44,442 nt of DNA from Porphyromonadaceae bacterium UBA7555 (GCA_002478045.1 DLLT01000058.1:1-44442), one strand, 5' to 3'. Shown: positions 8,476-16,768, counted from the first letter of the stretch. Translations and numbers: made by a program. The notes: generated from the sequence alone by a model not told the origin.

Positions 8476-11040
8476 TTACTTTACCACGAGTTTGGCGCAT
8501 ACCTTGGAGCCGTCGGTGCATTTGGCGGCTACGATATATACGCCGGCGGAGGAGGGAGTGGTGACTTGCATAGCGTTTTCGCCGTTGGCCTGAGTCTCGC
8601 TGACGAGTGCTCCGCCGAGACTGTATATCGATACGGATGCTATGGGCGCGGAGGCGCGCAAGGCAAAGGTGGCGCCGCTTACCGGGTTGGGCCATAAAGT
8701 CAGGGTTGCGGTGCCGGTATCGGCGACAACATCGGCGACGCCGTCATAGTGCTTATAAGTCGCCTTGATGTCGGAAATTTTGACTTTTTGGTCGCCCTTA
8801 TTGGCTGTGTCTTTGACAAATACGAAACGAATTTGGTGCATCGACACCGGGAATGTGATTAGGTCGTCCTTATCGCCCAGGGCATTCCAGGGCAATATCA
8901 CATGGTGTGTCTTTCCGGCGGCGAAGCTCTCGCTGCCTTGTGCGGTGATATTGATGTTGTTAGTACGCGTGTGCTGTCGTGTGCGTGCGTCTACGATGAC
9001 CTTGGATACGGGTATCGAGGACGTGAAGTCAAAGGAAACTTCGTCCGGCAGGCTGTAGAAGGTGATGTCGCGGGCAATGTACATATACGGGTCGCGCGGA
9101 GCCTTGTAGGTGAATTCTACCGTACCATCGTCTGCTATGGTGAGTGCTGTCTTTCCGGCGGCGTTGACTATGCCGGCAGTGCCCATAGCTTTCCAGTCGG
9201 CCCATGAGCAGAAGTCGTAGGATGCTTTCTTTGCGATTTCGACAGTGACGGTGGTGGTGTCGCTGAATCGGCCTATGGTGGCGGTAATGTCGGTTGTTCC
9301 GTCCTTGAGGCCGTGGAGTACGCCATCGGCATCGATATATGCCACTGAGGGGTCTGCCACTGTCCATGTGATGCTTGCCGGGTTGTAGGTGTAGGTGTTG
9401 CCGTCTATTTCGGCAGATACTTCAATGGGGTATTGGCGATATCCGTCGATGAGTATGGGCTTGATACGCAGGGCCATCTGTGTGTCTACGATAGTGATGT
9501 CCTTGGATACGGACACGTTGCCGAGAGAGGCGGTGAGTTGCGTTGTCATGCCTGTGCCTCCGGCTGTGAAGATGTTGCCGTCGCATGTGCCTGCTTTGGG
9601 GTCGCAGCTCAGGGTGATGCCTTGCACGTCATCGCTGACCACGGCGTTGTATTTGTTGTAGCCTATGATTCGCGGGGTGTAGGTGCCGTATACCGGGGCT
9701 TTGAGTTCGTAATCGGCAAATTCGAGGCGTGTAATATCGTTGTCTTCGGGCGCGATGCTGTAGACAATCATGCCGTTGGCTACGGAGCGTGGTGTGGATT
9801 CGGTGGTTTTGTTGATGATGGCGTTGCCTACGAGCATTTCGGCGCTGCCGCCGGCATCGAAGTTGGTCATATATGTGCATCCGTAGTGCTTTGCAATGGC
9901 GCACATTTCGGTGGTAGAGCATCCGGCCGAGGTGCCGTAGCGTGGGTCTGTGCTTTTGTCAATTACGATGATGTAGAGATATCGGCCTTGATCGTCTGTG
10001 CCGTAGCCGGTACGCGAGTATACTTGCGAATTGTATTTTTCGGTGGTGTTGAATTCGGTCAATTCGCCGGCATTCATCACTTGGGCGTTGCCGCCTACGA
10101 GGTTGTCGAATTCGATGAGTTTGCCGCTTTTGTTTGACCATCCGTATCGCAGTGTGACTTTGTCGCCGGGATTGAGGCGGTTGAGGGCTTCGCGCTTGTT
10201 GCCGCGGCCTACAATGGCGAGGTCGTAGCTGCCTATAGTTCCTGCTCCGGCATCTTGTACCACCTTGGCGACGGTGAATGTTATGTCTTTTCCTCCGGCG
10301 TTCCATTTTTGACCTTCATCGATGGTCAGGTAGACTTCGGTGGCGCAGTTGGGCACAATTTTGAAGTGCGTGGTGCCGTTTTCGACGTATGTGTCCACGC
10401 ATTTGAAGGTACGGTTGGTCGGGTAGTAGGAGTTGTATATGTTGACCTCGTTGTCTCGTACGGTTTTGTTGACGGTGTATATTTCCAACTCGCCGGTGGC
10501 TGTCGAGTTGATGAATCCGGCCCAAGAGAAGTAATTGCCGCTGTGTACGGTACGATCCGGGGTGACGCCGACGATGCCGGTGTGTTTGTATCCATCGTCC
10601 CATTGGTCGGCGTGCATATTTGTCTCGGTGATGATTTTGCCGTTGCGGAGGTTGCCGTTATACGTCAGGCCCACGAGCTCGTCGCTGAAGGGGGGCTGTC
10701 CGTTTACGCACCAGAAGTTGGCGTTTGCACCGGCCAAAGCGATATGGCCGGGCGATGTCTGGCGCTTGGCAGCGTTTACCAGAGCCTCGGTGCCGTAGAG
10801 CTTGTCAGAGGCTTGCGTGGTCTCGATACTATTGTAGGGGTTGGACGCGTCTATACGCAAGATGTTGACATTTAGTGGGTACTCGGGTATGCGTATGCGA
10901 GTGTAGCGTACGCCCGGGCCGAGCTCGCGATCTTGTAAGGTCGTGATTTGGTACTCGGTGTCTTTTAGGGTGACAGTCTCTGCGTAGCACGTTGTGGCAA
11001 TAGACGCGGCTGCCAATAGGGTTAGGGTAAAATTCTTCAT
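8476..11040 (-). CDS. Secreted phosphodiester glycosidase (NAGPA domain) with Ig-like domain and type IX sorting tail
   Basis: The 854-residue product carries a signal peptide (1-20). The N-terminal half contains an NAGPA/DUF2233 domain recognisable from GGNAQVMNAG, SRTGYGTDD, YLYIIVIDKS, AGCSTTEMC and TNFDAGGSAEMLV with SVANGMIVYS (about 300-430). The family is named after the human enzyme that uncovers mannose-6-phosphate; bacterial members act on sugar phosphodiesters or cell-surface glycans. A bacterial Ig-like (Big_2) domain (TDITATIGRFSDTTTVTV), a jelly-roll-like region and a type IX tail (LTLWPNPVSGATF to AKLVVK) follow. It is the first gene of the hydrolase transcript and probably releases sugar-phosphate substituents from wall polymers (inference). 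Confidence 0.82.
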   Translation of the reverse strand: MKNFTLTLLAAASIATTCYAETVTLKDTEYQITTLQDRELGPGVRYTRIRIPEYPLNVNILRIDASNPYNSIETTQASDKLYGTEALVNAAKRQTSPGHIALAGANANFWCVNGQPPFSDELVGLTYNGNLRNGKIITETNMHADQWDDGYKHTGIVGVTPDRTVHSGNYFSWAGFINSTATGELEIYTVNKTVRDNEVNIYNSYYPTNRTFKCVDTYVENGTTHFKIVPNCATEVYLTIDEGQKWNAGGKDITFTVAKVVQDAGAGTIGSYDLAIVGRGNKREALNRLNPGDKVTLRYGWSNKSGKLIEFDNLVGGNAQVMNAGELTEFNTTEKYNSQVYSRTGYGTDDQGRYLYIIVIDKSTDPRYGTSAGCSTTEMCAIAKHYGCTYMTNFDAGGSAEMLVGNAIINKTTESTPRSVANGMIVYSIAPEDNDITRLEFADYELKAPVYGTYTPRIIGYNKYNAVVSDDVQGITLSCDPKAGTCDGNIFTAGGTGMTTQLTASLGNVSVSKDITIVDTQMALRIKPILIDGYRQYPIEVSAEIDGNTYTYNPASITWTVADPSVAYIDADGVLHGLKDGTTDITATIGRFSDTTTVTVEIAKKASYDFCSWADWKAMGTAGIVNAAGKTALTIADDGTVEFTYKAPRDPYMYIARDITFYSLPDEVSFDFTSSIPVSKVIVDARTRQHTRTNNINITAQGSESFAAGKTHHVILPWNALGDKDDLITFPVSMHQIRFVFVKDTANKGDQKVKISDIKATYKHYDGVADVVADTGTATLTLWPNPVSGATFALRASAPIASVSIYSLGGALVSETQANGENAMQVTTPSSAGVYIVAAKCTDGSKVCAKLVVK

Positions 11041-11161
11041 TTATAAACGTTTGATGCGGTTGTACGATGGATAGTTGATCGTGTGTAGGGCAATATGTTG
11101 AGATGTAGGTATTTGGCGCATTGGGAATGTCTCGGTCGTGCAATGGCTTATATACATACTA

Positions 11162-11169
11162 CAAAGATA
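11162..11169 (-). promoter_or_regulatory. -7 promoter element of the cell-wall hydrolase cluster
   Basis: The minus strand reads TATCTTTG (consensus TANNTTTG), giving a leader of about 115 bases before the NAGPA gene. The -33 box is not a clear match. It is the only consensus -7 element I see ahead of the five-gene cluster. Confidence 0.5.
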
Positions 11170-11226
11170 AAACTAAAAGTTGGTATAACACATATAAAAT
11201 ACGTTAAAATACAGAGGTATAGCATT

Positions 11227-11271
11227 CAAAAAAAACGACAAAGCCCGGCAGTGCGATGCTGTCGGGCTTTG
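11227..11271 (-). terminator. Intrinsic terminator of the pRiA4b ORF-3-like gene
   Basis: A 13-bp stem (CAAAGCCCGGCAG at 11239-11251 with CTGTCGGGCTTTG at 11259-11271, one G-T pair) has a 7-base loop. On the minus strand it is followed by a run of eight T after a four-base spacer. This is a textbook intrinsic terminator. Confidence 0.92.
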
Positions 11272-11294
11272 CGAGGTTGAGTCTTAGTGGTTTG

Positions 11295-11852
11295 TCAATG
11301 TTCGTCAAAGGTGAGGTCGGAGAATCCGTCGGGGTCGAATTCGTCATCGTTGTAGCCTTCTTCATCGAAATCTTCGCCGAAGTCTTCGATGGATGCAGCC
11401 TGTTTTGCGGCTTTGGCATCTATATCTGCTTCGAAGCGTTTCATATCGATATGCTGTTCCGGGGCTTTACCCATGGACAAAGTGCATACGGGGTCTTTGA
11501 GTGACTTTCCTGTTATGATCTTTTTGAGTTGCAGGAAGAAGGCGCGATCGGTCAGGTAGTCGAATACAAACATCAGTTTTTGACCTTCATCGTCTATGTA
11601 GTCGCTAAGTATGCATTCGTCCATCAGGTAAGTGTCCTCGTCACTGTCTGTACCCATATCTTCCAGTGTGATTTCTTTCTCTTTTTCCCAGCTGTCATCG
11701 CATAGGAAGAAGGAGCACATCTCCGAGCGATCGTAACTTACGGCATCGCAGATGGCGTTTCTGAGATCGAGAAAGGTGTCATCGGCGTCTATCTCGATTT
11801 CTCTCTTGAAGTTGTCGACTTCGTCCGAAACTAAGCGAAAATTGAAAATCAT
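11295..11852 (-). CDS. IS1096 passenger TnpR / plasmid pRiA4b ORF-3-like family protein
   Basis: The 185-residue protein matches the family found widely in Bacteroidetes: an N-terminal ubiquitin-like beta fold (FRLVSDEVDNFKREIEID, FLDLRNAICDAV), a central SFFLCDDSWEKEKEITL motif, and KLMFVFDYLTDRAFFLQL. The C-terminal third is strongly acidic and low in complexity (EDFGEDFDEEGYNDDEFD). Despite the family name no transposon is present here; it is a chromosomal single gene with its own strong terminator. Molecular function is unknown. A TTTG-N21-TAATTTCG promoter-like pair lies upstream (11931-11963). Confidence 0.82.
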   Translation of the reverse strand: MIFNFRLVSDEVDNFKREIEIDADDTFLDLRNAICDAVSYDRSEMCSFFLCDDSWEKEKEITLEDMGTDSDEDTYLMDECILSDYIDDEGQKLMFVFDYLTDRAFFLQLKKIITGKSLKDPVCTLSMGKAPEQHIDMKRFEADIDAKAAKQAASIEDFGEDFDEEGYNDDEFDPDGFSDLTFDEH

Positions 11853-11991
11853 ATACTTAAAGTCTATTGGTTACGAATTGTTGTGTCATAGGTTACGACT
11901 TAGGTCGCGGATACCCATCAAATGACAATGCGAAATTAGTAAATCATTTTTGTTTTCAACAAACATTTTCGCCTAAATCTTATTTATTTTT

Positions 11992-12105
11992 TCACGAAAG
12001 CTGTTGTCGGCGTTGGTGTGCTATATCCGGGATGTCGCCTATGTCAAGGATTTTCAGGCCGGAACGGACGTTGTCGATGTGTTTCAGGTTCGAAAAGACG
12101 GCCAT
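11992..12105 (-). CDS. Possible short protein of 37 residues
   Basis: An uninterrupted ATG-to-TGA frame encodes a 37-residue peptide beginning MAVFSNLKHIDNVRSGLKIL and ending RRQQLS. The third-codon positions favour G/C (AAC, CTG, ATC, GAC, GTC, GGC), as in real genes nearby and unlike the A+T-rich flanks. A TGATTTTG sequence about 50 bases upstream is one base off the -7 consensus. I do not recognise the peptide. It could be a true small protein or the remnant of a larger gene. Confidence 0.3.
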   Translation of the reverse strand: MAVFSNLKHIDNVRSGLKILDIGDIPDIAHQRRQQLS

Positions 12106-12114
12106 CGTTTGTTA

Positions 12115-12243
12115 AAATTTGCTTATTTTGTTGCGTAAGTGTAAAGTATTGCGCAAAATCAGCGAAAGGGTGTTTGTGGTTTACGGATAAGTTTCGAAAT
12201 TTGCAGAGCAATTATCGACACATCAGTTACGACAGCAATTTGC
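12115..12243 (+). promoter_or_regulatory. Repeated AATTTGC words upstream of the Lrp gene, possible operator
   Basis: AAATTTGC occurs at 12115-12122 and 12197-12204, and a GCAATTTGC palindrome at 12235-12243, 37 bases before the regulator's start. CAGCAATTT partly fits the A/T-centred sites of Lrp-family proteins. Autoregulation is plausible but unproven. Confidence 0.3.
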
Positions 12244-12279
12244 ATAAACCTTTTACTGCTTTCAGAATAGAAAATTTTC

Positions 12280-12747
12280 ATGGAAAGACAATTTGACAGC
12301 TTGGATTTGAAGATACTGGGGCTGCTTGCGACTAATGCTCGCGAGTCGTTCCAAGAAATAGCTCGTACGTGTGATCTTTCGGGCGCAGCTATTCATCAGC
12401 GTATCAAGCGACTTGTAGCAAATGGCGTGATACGTCGCTGGGATTGTGTAGTCAATCCCGAGGCTTTGGGCTACAAGATCTCGGCATTTGTTGGAATTCA
12501 GCTAATGGAGGCTTCCAAAGTTCGTGAGGTCATTGAAATATTACGTGCCATTCCCGAAGTGGTGGATTGCAATGTGACGTCCGGCCGCTATGACTTGTTG
12601 ATTCGTATTATGGCACGGGACAACGAGCACTTGTTCCGTATTTTGGAGTCCAATATTCACTCCAAATTTGCATCGCAGACCGAGACTTTGGTATGCTTTG
12701 ACGAGGCTTTTACTCGTCAGATTGGTCTCAAAGAGTCGGTACAATAA
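12280..12747 (+). CDS. Lrp/AsnC-family transcriptional regulator
   Basis: The 155-residue protein has an N-terminal winged helix-turn-helix (about 5-65; LDLKILGLLATNARESFQEI, LSGAAIHQRIKRLVANGVI) and a C-terminal RAM/AsnC ligand-binding domain (about 70-145; VGIQLMEASKVREV, CNVTSGRYDLLIRI). These proteins form dimers to octamers and sense amino acids while controlling metabolic genes. It stands alone on the plus strand, divergent from the pRiA4b ORF-3-like gene and convergent with the PepSY lipoprotein gene, so its targets cannot be inferred from an operon. Repeated AATTTGC words upstream may be its own operator. Confidence 0.93.
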   Translation: MERQFDSLDLKILGLLATNARESFQEIARTCDLSGAAIHQRIKRLVANGVIRRWDCVVNPEALGYKISAFVGIQLMEASKVREVIEILRAIPEVVDCNVTSGRYDLLIRIMARDNEHLFRILESNIHSKFASQTETLVCFDEAFTRQIGLKESVQ

Positions 12748-12790
12748 TTTGTTGACAATTAGTGTCTTTAGACGGCAATTGCTAAAAACA

Positions 12791-12838
12791 AATACATACG
12801 GCATACGCTCGAGCTTCGGGCTGTATGCCGTATGTATT
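12791..12838. terminator. Bidirectional terminator between convergent genes
   Basis: A 16-bp perfect stem (12791-12806 with 12823-12838) encloses a smaller AGC/GCT hairpin with a TTCGG loop. The minus strand continues into TGTTTTTAGC, giving a good T-run for the PepSY lipoprotein gene, and the same hairpin can stop the Lrp transcript arriving from the other side. Confidence 0.85.
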
Positions 12839-12906
12839 GTGTATTGACCGGATGGAACGCGGAAGAAAACTGATGTCTAATCGGGTAGATAGGTTATTGT
12901 CCGTGT

Positions 12907-13356
12907 TTAATCAAGTATTTCGCCGTAGGTGTCGAAGGACAATTCAGTGCCGTCGGATAAGGTGATATCGTATCCGTATCCGGTGATGGTGATGCTGACA
13001 ATGACCTCGTAGGGATAGTAGTATCCGACAAAACCGGTGATGCGTGGCGGCACGATGTCTGCCGGGACGCTCGAGTCCCAGGGAGCGGATACAAAATACC
13101 AATTGCCCCAAGCATCAAAGCCTACTCCGGTACCATCGGCGAGGTTGACGCGATAGTATCCGTCCGAACCGCTGCCGTAGTAGAATGCTTCAACGATGGG
13201 TAGGTCATAGTAGTAATAATCCAGGAAGTCCCAAGCCTGAGAGGGTAGGTCGCGAGGGTCAATGGCATAGCCTTCGTCGTCATCGCAGGACGTGAATGTG
13301 GCCATTGAGACAATGAGCACCAATAGCAGTGCCGGAAGTTTCTTGAGTTGTTGCAT
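12907..13356 (-). CDS. PepSY-like (DUF2874-type) lipoprotein
   Basis: The 149-residue product has a lipoprotein signal with a TSC lipobox at about residue 24 followed by DDD. The mature part has two copies of the PepSY-like strand pattern: YYRVNLADGTGVGFDAWG and YDITLSDGTELSFDTYG. It is tyrosine-rich in the middle (DYYYYDLP). Such small periplasmic or outer-membrane lipoproteins are abundant in Bacteroidetes; their role is unknown, although PepSY relatives inhibit peptidases. It lies 36 bases after gtrA and may share its transcript, ending at the terminator at 12791-12838. Confidence 0.8.
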   Translation of the reverse strand: MQQLKKLPALLLVLIVSMATFTSCDDDEGYAIDPRDLPSQAWDFLDYYYYDLPIVEAFYYGSGSDGYYRVNLADGTGVGFDAWGNWYFVSAPWDSSVPADIVPPRITGFVGYYYPYEVIVSITITGYGYDITLSDGTELSFDTYGEILD

Positions 13357-13392
13357 AGTATGGGAGTGTTGTGGTATGAATCGGACGCCGTA

Positions 13393-13836
13393 TTATTTAC
13401 GGCGGCTGAAGGTGAATAGTCTGTTGAATATGAAGTTACATACGGTGTATACCACGTTGCCGATGAGCGTTGCTATACCGTATCCCGAAAGGGTGAAGGT
13501 CATAATCTGAATTTCGATTTCGCCGAAGGAGGATTGGTTGAGACTCCAAACGGTGAATAATTGCAGTCCGTAGCATACGGCGAAGCCGGTGAGGAACAGT
13601 ATAGCTTGGCGCGACAGCTTGCCGTCGCGGCGGCGGAATACCCAAGTTCGATTCCATAGAAACGAGTTAATAAGGCCTACGATGTAGCCTAATGCGTTGG
13701 ATATGTATGGGTTGACGCCCAGTAGCGACTTGCATATAAATATAACGGCCAGGGTAAGCAGCGTGTTTATCACGCCGACAATGGCGTATTTGGCCAGCTG
13801 TATCATGGCTTTGTCGTGGTTAATGTTCATTGTCAT
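13393..13836 (-). CDS. GtrA-family membrane protein
   Basis: This 147-residue protein has four predicted transmembrane helices and GtrA motifs: KYAIVGVINTLLTLAVIF, the N-rich NALGYIVGLINSFLWNRTWVF, and a final NFIFNRLFTFSRRK. GtrA proteins are thought to help move undecaprenyl-linked sugars across the inner membrane or act as small flippases for cell-surface glycans. Its start overlaps the end of the TRIC-channel gene by 17 bases, which implies co-translation. No glycosyltransferase lies beside it, so the substrate is unknown. A second ATG two codons downstream (MNINHD) is equally possible. Confidence 0.88.
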   Translation of the reverse strand: MTMNINHDKAMIQLAKYAIVGVINTLLTLAVIFICKSLLGVNPYISNALGYIVGLINSFLWNRTWVFRRRDGKLSRQAILFLTGFAVCYGLQLFTVWSLNQSSFGEIEIQIMTFTLSGYGIATLIGNVVYTVCNFIFNRLFTFSRRK

Positions 13837-14515
13837 TAGATTTTAGGGGTGAATCGGCGGTACCGAGGTTGTCATTTTGGGGCAGGTTTTCGGTTTTCAC
13901 CTTTAGCGCCGGCAGAGACCAGTTGTATTTGAAGGCAAGTATGCGCAGGCCGATGACGGTGGCGGCGCAAAGTACTTGTGCAACAATGGATGGCAGTCCG
14001 GTCAACCATATCAGCCAATAGACTATTCCACCGGCAAGGCAGGCGGTGGCGTAAATGTCTTTGCGGAAAAATAGCGGGACTTCGTTGATGAGTATATCGC
14101 GGCATACGCCGCCGAAGGATCCGGTGATGATGCCCATGGTGATGGCCACCCACATAGGATAGTTGTAGGTGAGTGATTTCTCAATGCCTATGACCACAAA
14201 TAGGGCAAGGCCTATGGCGTCAAATAGGAATAGTGTGCGAAATCCCCCCACAAGAGCCCTCTTGAATATCAGCACCGTAAGCAGTGATAGTCCGGTGACG
14301 GCCAGGTAATGCCAGGACACCATCCAGAATACCGGAGCTTGAATTAAAACATCGCGTAATGTTCCGCCGCCTATGGCCGTGACCAAGCCTACGACGTATG
14401 CACCGAACCAGTCGAAGTTCTTGGCTGCTGCCAATCGAATACCTGAGATTGCAAACGATATTGTTCCCAGGATTTCGATGATGACTATGAAGGTGGTTTC
14501 TTCTACGGGTTCCAT
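13820..14515 (-). CDS. TRIC-type cation channel (UPF0126 family)
   Basis: The 231-residue product holds two UPF0126 repeats, each three helices. The signature GGGTLRDVL is in repeat one and GGVCRDILINEVPL in repeat two, with a seventh helix and a hydrophilic tail from about residue 205. Prokaryotic TRIC channels form homotrimeric potassium/cation pores in the inner membrane. It begins 10 bases after nth and overlaps gtrA at its 3' end, inside the pheS-crcB-nth run. Confidence 0.92.
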   Translation of the reverse strand: MEPVEETTFIVIIEILGTISFAISGIRLAAAKNFDWFGAYVVGLVTAIGGGTLRDVLIQAPVFWMVSWHYLAVTGLSLLTVLIFKRALVGGFRTLFLFDAIGLALFVVIGIEKSLTYNYPMWVAITMGIITGSFGGVCRDILINEVPLFFRKDIYATACLAGGIVYWLIWLTGLPSIVAQVLCAATVIGLRILAFKYNWSLPALKVKTENLPQNDNLGTADSPLKSNDNEH

Positions 14516-14525
14516 AATGTGCGTA

Positions 14526-15188
14526 TTAGCGGTTGTTTGTGTCTTGTGCTCTGTGGGTGTGCGCGTAGTATTTGCACAAATCGGAGAGGTAGCATTGCTC
14601 GCAGTCCGGACGTCGAGCCTTGCAGACGTATCGCCCGTGCAGTATGAGCCAGTGGTGGGCCTTCGGAACCAAATCGGCCGGGATATGCTGCATGAGCGTG
14701 CGCTCGGTCTCGAGCGGGGTGCGCGAATTGTCAGTCAGGCCTATGCGGTTGCTTACGCGAAAAACATGCGTGTCCACAGCCATGGCAGCTTGTCCGTAGA
14801 GGACTGCCAGGATGACGTTGGCTGTCTTGCGGCCTACGCCAGGGATGCCGAGTAGGTCGTCCATATTGTCGGGAACATTGCCTCCGAAGCGTTGGGTGAG
14901 TGCCTTGGCCATCCCGGATAAGGACTTGGCCTTGTTGTTGGGATAGGATACCGATTTGATGTACTCGTATATTTCGGCGGTGTCAGCCTCGGCCAAGGAT
15001 TGTGCTGTGGGGAAGGCGGCAAAGAGCGCCGGGGTAATCATATTTACGCGCTTGTCCGTGCATTGGGCCGACAATATTACGGCTGTGAGTAGTTGATAGC
15101 CGTTGGCATAATGCAGTTCGGTCTCCGGCATCGGAATTTCGCGGTCGAGTCTTTCGAGGACTTGGCGGTATCTATCGTCGACGGTCAT
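14526..15188 (-). CDS. nth: Endonuclease III
   Basis: Read from the ATG at 15188 the product has 220 residues, the usual length of endonuclease III, a DNA glycosylase/AP lyase for oxidised pyrimidines. The helix-hairpin-helix (LLGIPGVGRKTANVIL) contains the catalytic Lys121; Asp139 lies in AVDTHVFRV. Four cysteines at 189, 196, 199 and 205 (C-x6-C-x2-C-x5-C) bind the 4Fe-4S cluster. The start was chosen because the ATG overlaps the crcB stop (ATGA); an upstream extension of 16 residues would lie within crcB and looks non-coding. Confidence 0.96.
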   Translation of the reverse strand: MTVDDRYRQVLERLDREIPMPETELHYANGYQLLTAVILSAQCTDKRVNMITPALFAAFPTAQSLAEADTAEIYEYIKSVSYPNNKAKSLSGMAKALTQRFGGNVPDNMDDLLGIPGVGRKTANVILAVLYGQAAMAVDTHVFRVSNRIGLTDNSRTPLETERTLMQHIPADLVPKAHHWLILHGRYVCKARRPDCEQCYLSDLCKYYAHTHRAQDTNNR

Positions 15189-15562
15189 GCAAATAAGCGT
15201 ATTATGCGTTGAGTGGCATACAGTCCGATGCCGCATACGGCCAGGCCGCCAATCACGCTTGCTGCCACATAAACGGCTGCCGTGAGGACCTTACCTGCTT
15301 GGACCAGATGCGCCACGTCCAGCGAAAATGCCGAGAATGTTGTATATCCGCCCAAAAATCCGGTGATTAGCAGCAGCCACCAAGCCTTGTCCGCCTGCCA
15401 TGCATCCAACAATGCCCATACTATACCTATTGCGAGACAGCCCGAGATATTGGCTGCCAATGTATAGAATGCTGAAACTCCACAGACGCCCAAGTGTTGT
15501 ATGCCGTAGCGGCATAACGAGCCTATGCCGCCTCCGAGAAAAACTAACAAGCAGTGGAGCAT
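15185..15562 (-). CDS. crcB: Fluoride ion channel CrcB/FluC
   Basis: A 125-residue four-helix membrane protein with the family hallmarks: GGGIGSLCRYG near the N-terminus, the ANISGC motif, and GGYTTFSAFSLDV in the third helix, whose phenylalanines line the fluoride path in dual-topology dimers. It exports toxic fluoride. The preceding 130 bases (15563-15692) show no recognisable fluoride riboswitch. Its stop overlaps the nth start. Confidence 0.93.
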   Translation of the reverse strand: MLHCLLVFLGGGIGSLCRYGIQHLGVCGVSAFYTLAANISGCLAIGIVWALLDAWQADKAWWLLLITGFLGGYTTFSAFSLDVAHLVQAGKVLTAAVYVAASVIGGLAVCGIGLYATQRIIRLFA

Positions 15563-15692
15563 GATGCCGGATGCTGGATTGATTATGGATTGATTTGGAT
15601 GGTAGTCTTGTCGAAATGTCGGTTCCGTAGTGCATTATGCCGTGAATTGTCGTAGTTGCGACGCGGCAGTAGGCATGACCGGAGCGGGCGTA

Positions 15693-16712
15693 TCAGTGTG
15701 CGCCGGCAAATTCGTCCAGAAAGCGCGTGTCGTTTTCGGAGAACATTCGCAGGTCTTTGACGCGATATTTGAGGTTGGTGATGCGTTCGATTCCCATACC
15801 CAATGCGAAGCCGGTGTATTCCTTTGAGTCTATGCCGCAGGCTTCGAGAACGTTGGGGTCTACCATACCGCAGCCGAGGATTTCGACCCATCCGCTGCCT
15901 TTGCAGAAGCTGCAGCCCTTGCCGCCGCACAGGTCACAGCTGATGTCCATCTCGGCAGACGGTTCGGTGAAGGGGAAGTAGCTGGGACGTAGGCGTATCT
16001 TGGTGTCGGCTCCGAACATTTCGCGAGCAAAGTACAGCAGTGTTTGGCGCAGGTCGGCAAAGCTGACGCCCTTGTCGACATACAATGCCTCGACTTGGTG
16101 GAAGAAGCAGTGGGCGCGTGCCGAGATGGCTTCGTTGCGATAGACACGTCCGGGGCAGATGATGCGGATAGGGGGCTGAGTGTGCTCCATTACACGAGTC
16201 TGTACCGATGATGTGTGCGTGCGAAGCAGCACATCGGGACTGCGCTGAATGAAAAAGGTGTCCTGCATATCGCGTGCAGGATGGTCGGGCGCGAAGTTCA
16301 GCGAAGAGAATACATGCCAATCGTCTTCGATTTCCGGACCTTCGGCGATGGTGAAGCCCAGGCGGCGGAAGATGTCGACGATTTCTTCGCGCACAAGGCT
16401 CAACGGGTGACGTGTGCCCATAGGTATGGGCGAGGGCGTGCGCGTCAGGTCAAGACCTGCCGGCAGTTCGTCTTTGGATGACAGAGCATCGCGAAGGCCG
16501 TTGATGGTGTCTGTCGCGAGGTCTTTGAGCCGGTTGAGCAATTGTCCCATTTCCTTCTTTTGGTCGGCGGGGACAGTGCGGAAGTCATTGAAAAGTGAGG
16601 CGATTAAGCCTTTTTTACTGAGGTATTTGATGCGCAGTTCCTCTACCTCTGCGGGGGTGGAGGCTGTCAGTGCCTGTATCTCTTTGCTGAGGTTCTCTAT
16701 GCGTTGCTTCAT
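15693..16712 (-). CDS. pheS: Phenylalanine-tRNA ligase alpha subunit
   Basis: The 339-residue protein has an N-terminal coiled coil (about 1-80) and a class II aminoacyl-tRNA synthetase core: motif 2 (HQVEALYVDKG region), RPSYFPFTEPSAE and the final motif 3 GFALGMGIERI. The usual Bacteroidetes insertion CDLCGGKGCSFCKGSGW forms a small zinc-knuckle-like loop. It charges tRNA-Phe together with PheT, which is not adjacent here. A TATCTTTG -7 element lies at 16769-16776. Confidence 0.96.
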   Translation of the reverse strand: MKQRIENLSKEIQALTASTPAEVEELRIKYLSKKGLIASLFNDFRTVPADQKKEMGQLLNRLKDLATDTINGLRDALSSKDELPAGLDLTRTPSPIPMGTRHPLSLVREEIVDIFRRLGFTIAEGPEIEDDWHVFSSLNFAPDHPARDMQDTFFIQRSPDVLLRTHTSSVQTRVMEHTQPPIRIICPGRVYRNEAISARAHCFFHQVEALYVDKGVSFADLRQTLLYFAREMFGADTKIRLRPSYFPFTEPSAEMDISCDLCGGKGCSFCKGSGWVEILGCGMVDPNVLEACGIDSKEYTGFALGMGIERITNLKYRVKDLRMFSENDTRFLDEFAGAH

Positions 16713-16768
16713 TGCTGAGAAATGTGTTAAGGCCGAGCGTATTGTGTGGCCAAGTGGGTTTTATCGTG

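Larger units (their letters stand above)
11853..12279. other. 427-base intergenic region between divergent genes
   Basis: This region separates the minus-strand pRiA4b ORF-3-like gene from the plus-strand Lrp gene. It holds a probable minus-strand promoter (TAATTTCG at 11931-11938 with TTTG 21 bases upstream at 11960-11963), one short minus-strand ORF of 37 codons, and three AATTTGC words ahead of the Lrp gene. It is clearly richer in A+T than the flanking genes, especially at 11935-11995. Confidence 0.6.

Noticed and set aside
11295..11852. Insertion sequence suggested by the IS1096-passenger family name
   Set aside because: No transposase gene or terminal inverted repeats surround it.
15563..15692. 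Fluoride riboswitch before crcB
   Set aside because: I could not find the conserved core of the crcB motif in the gap between pheS and crcB.
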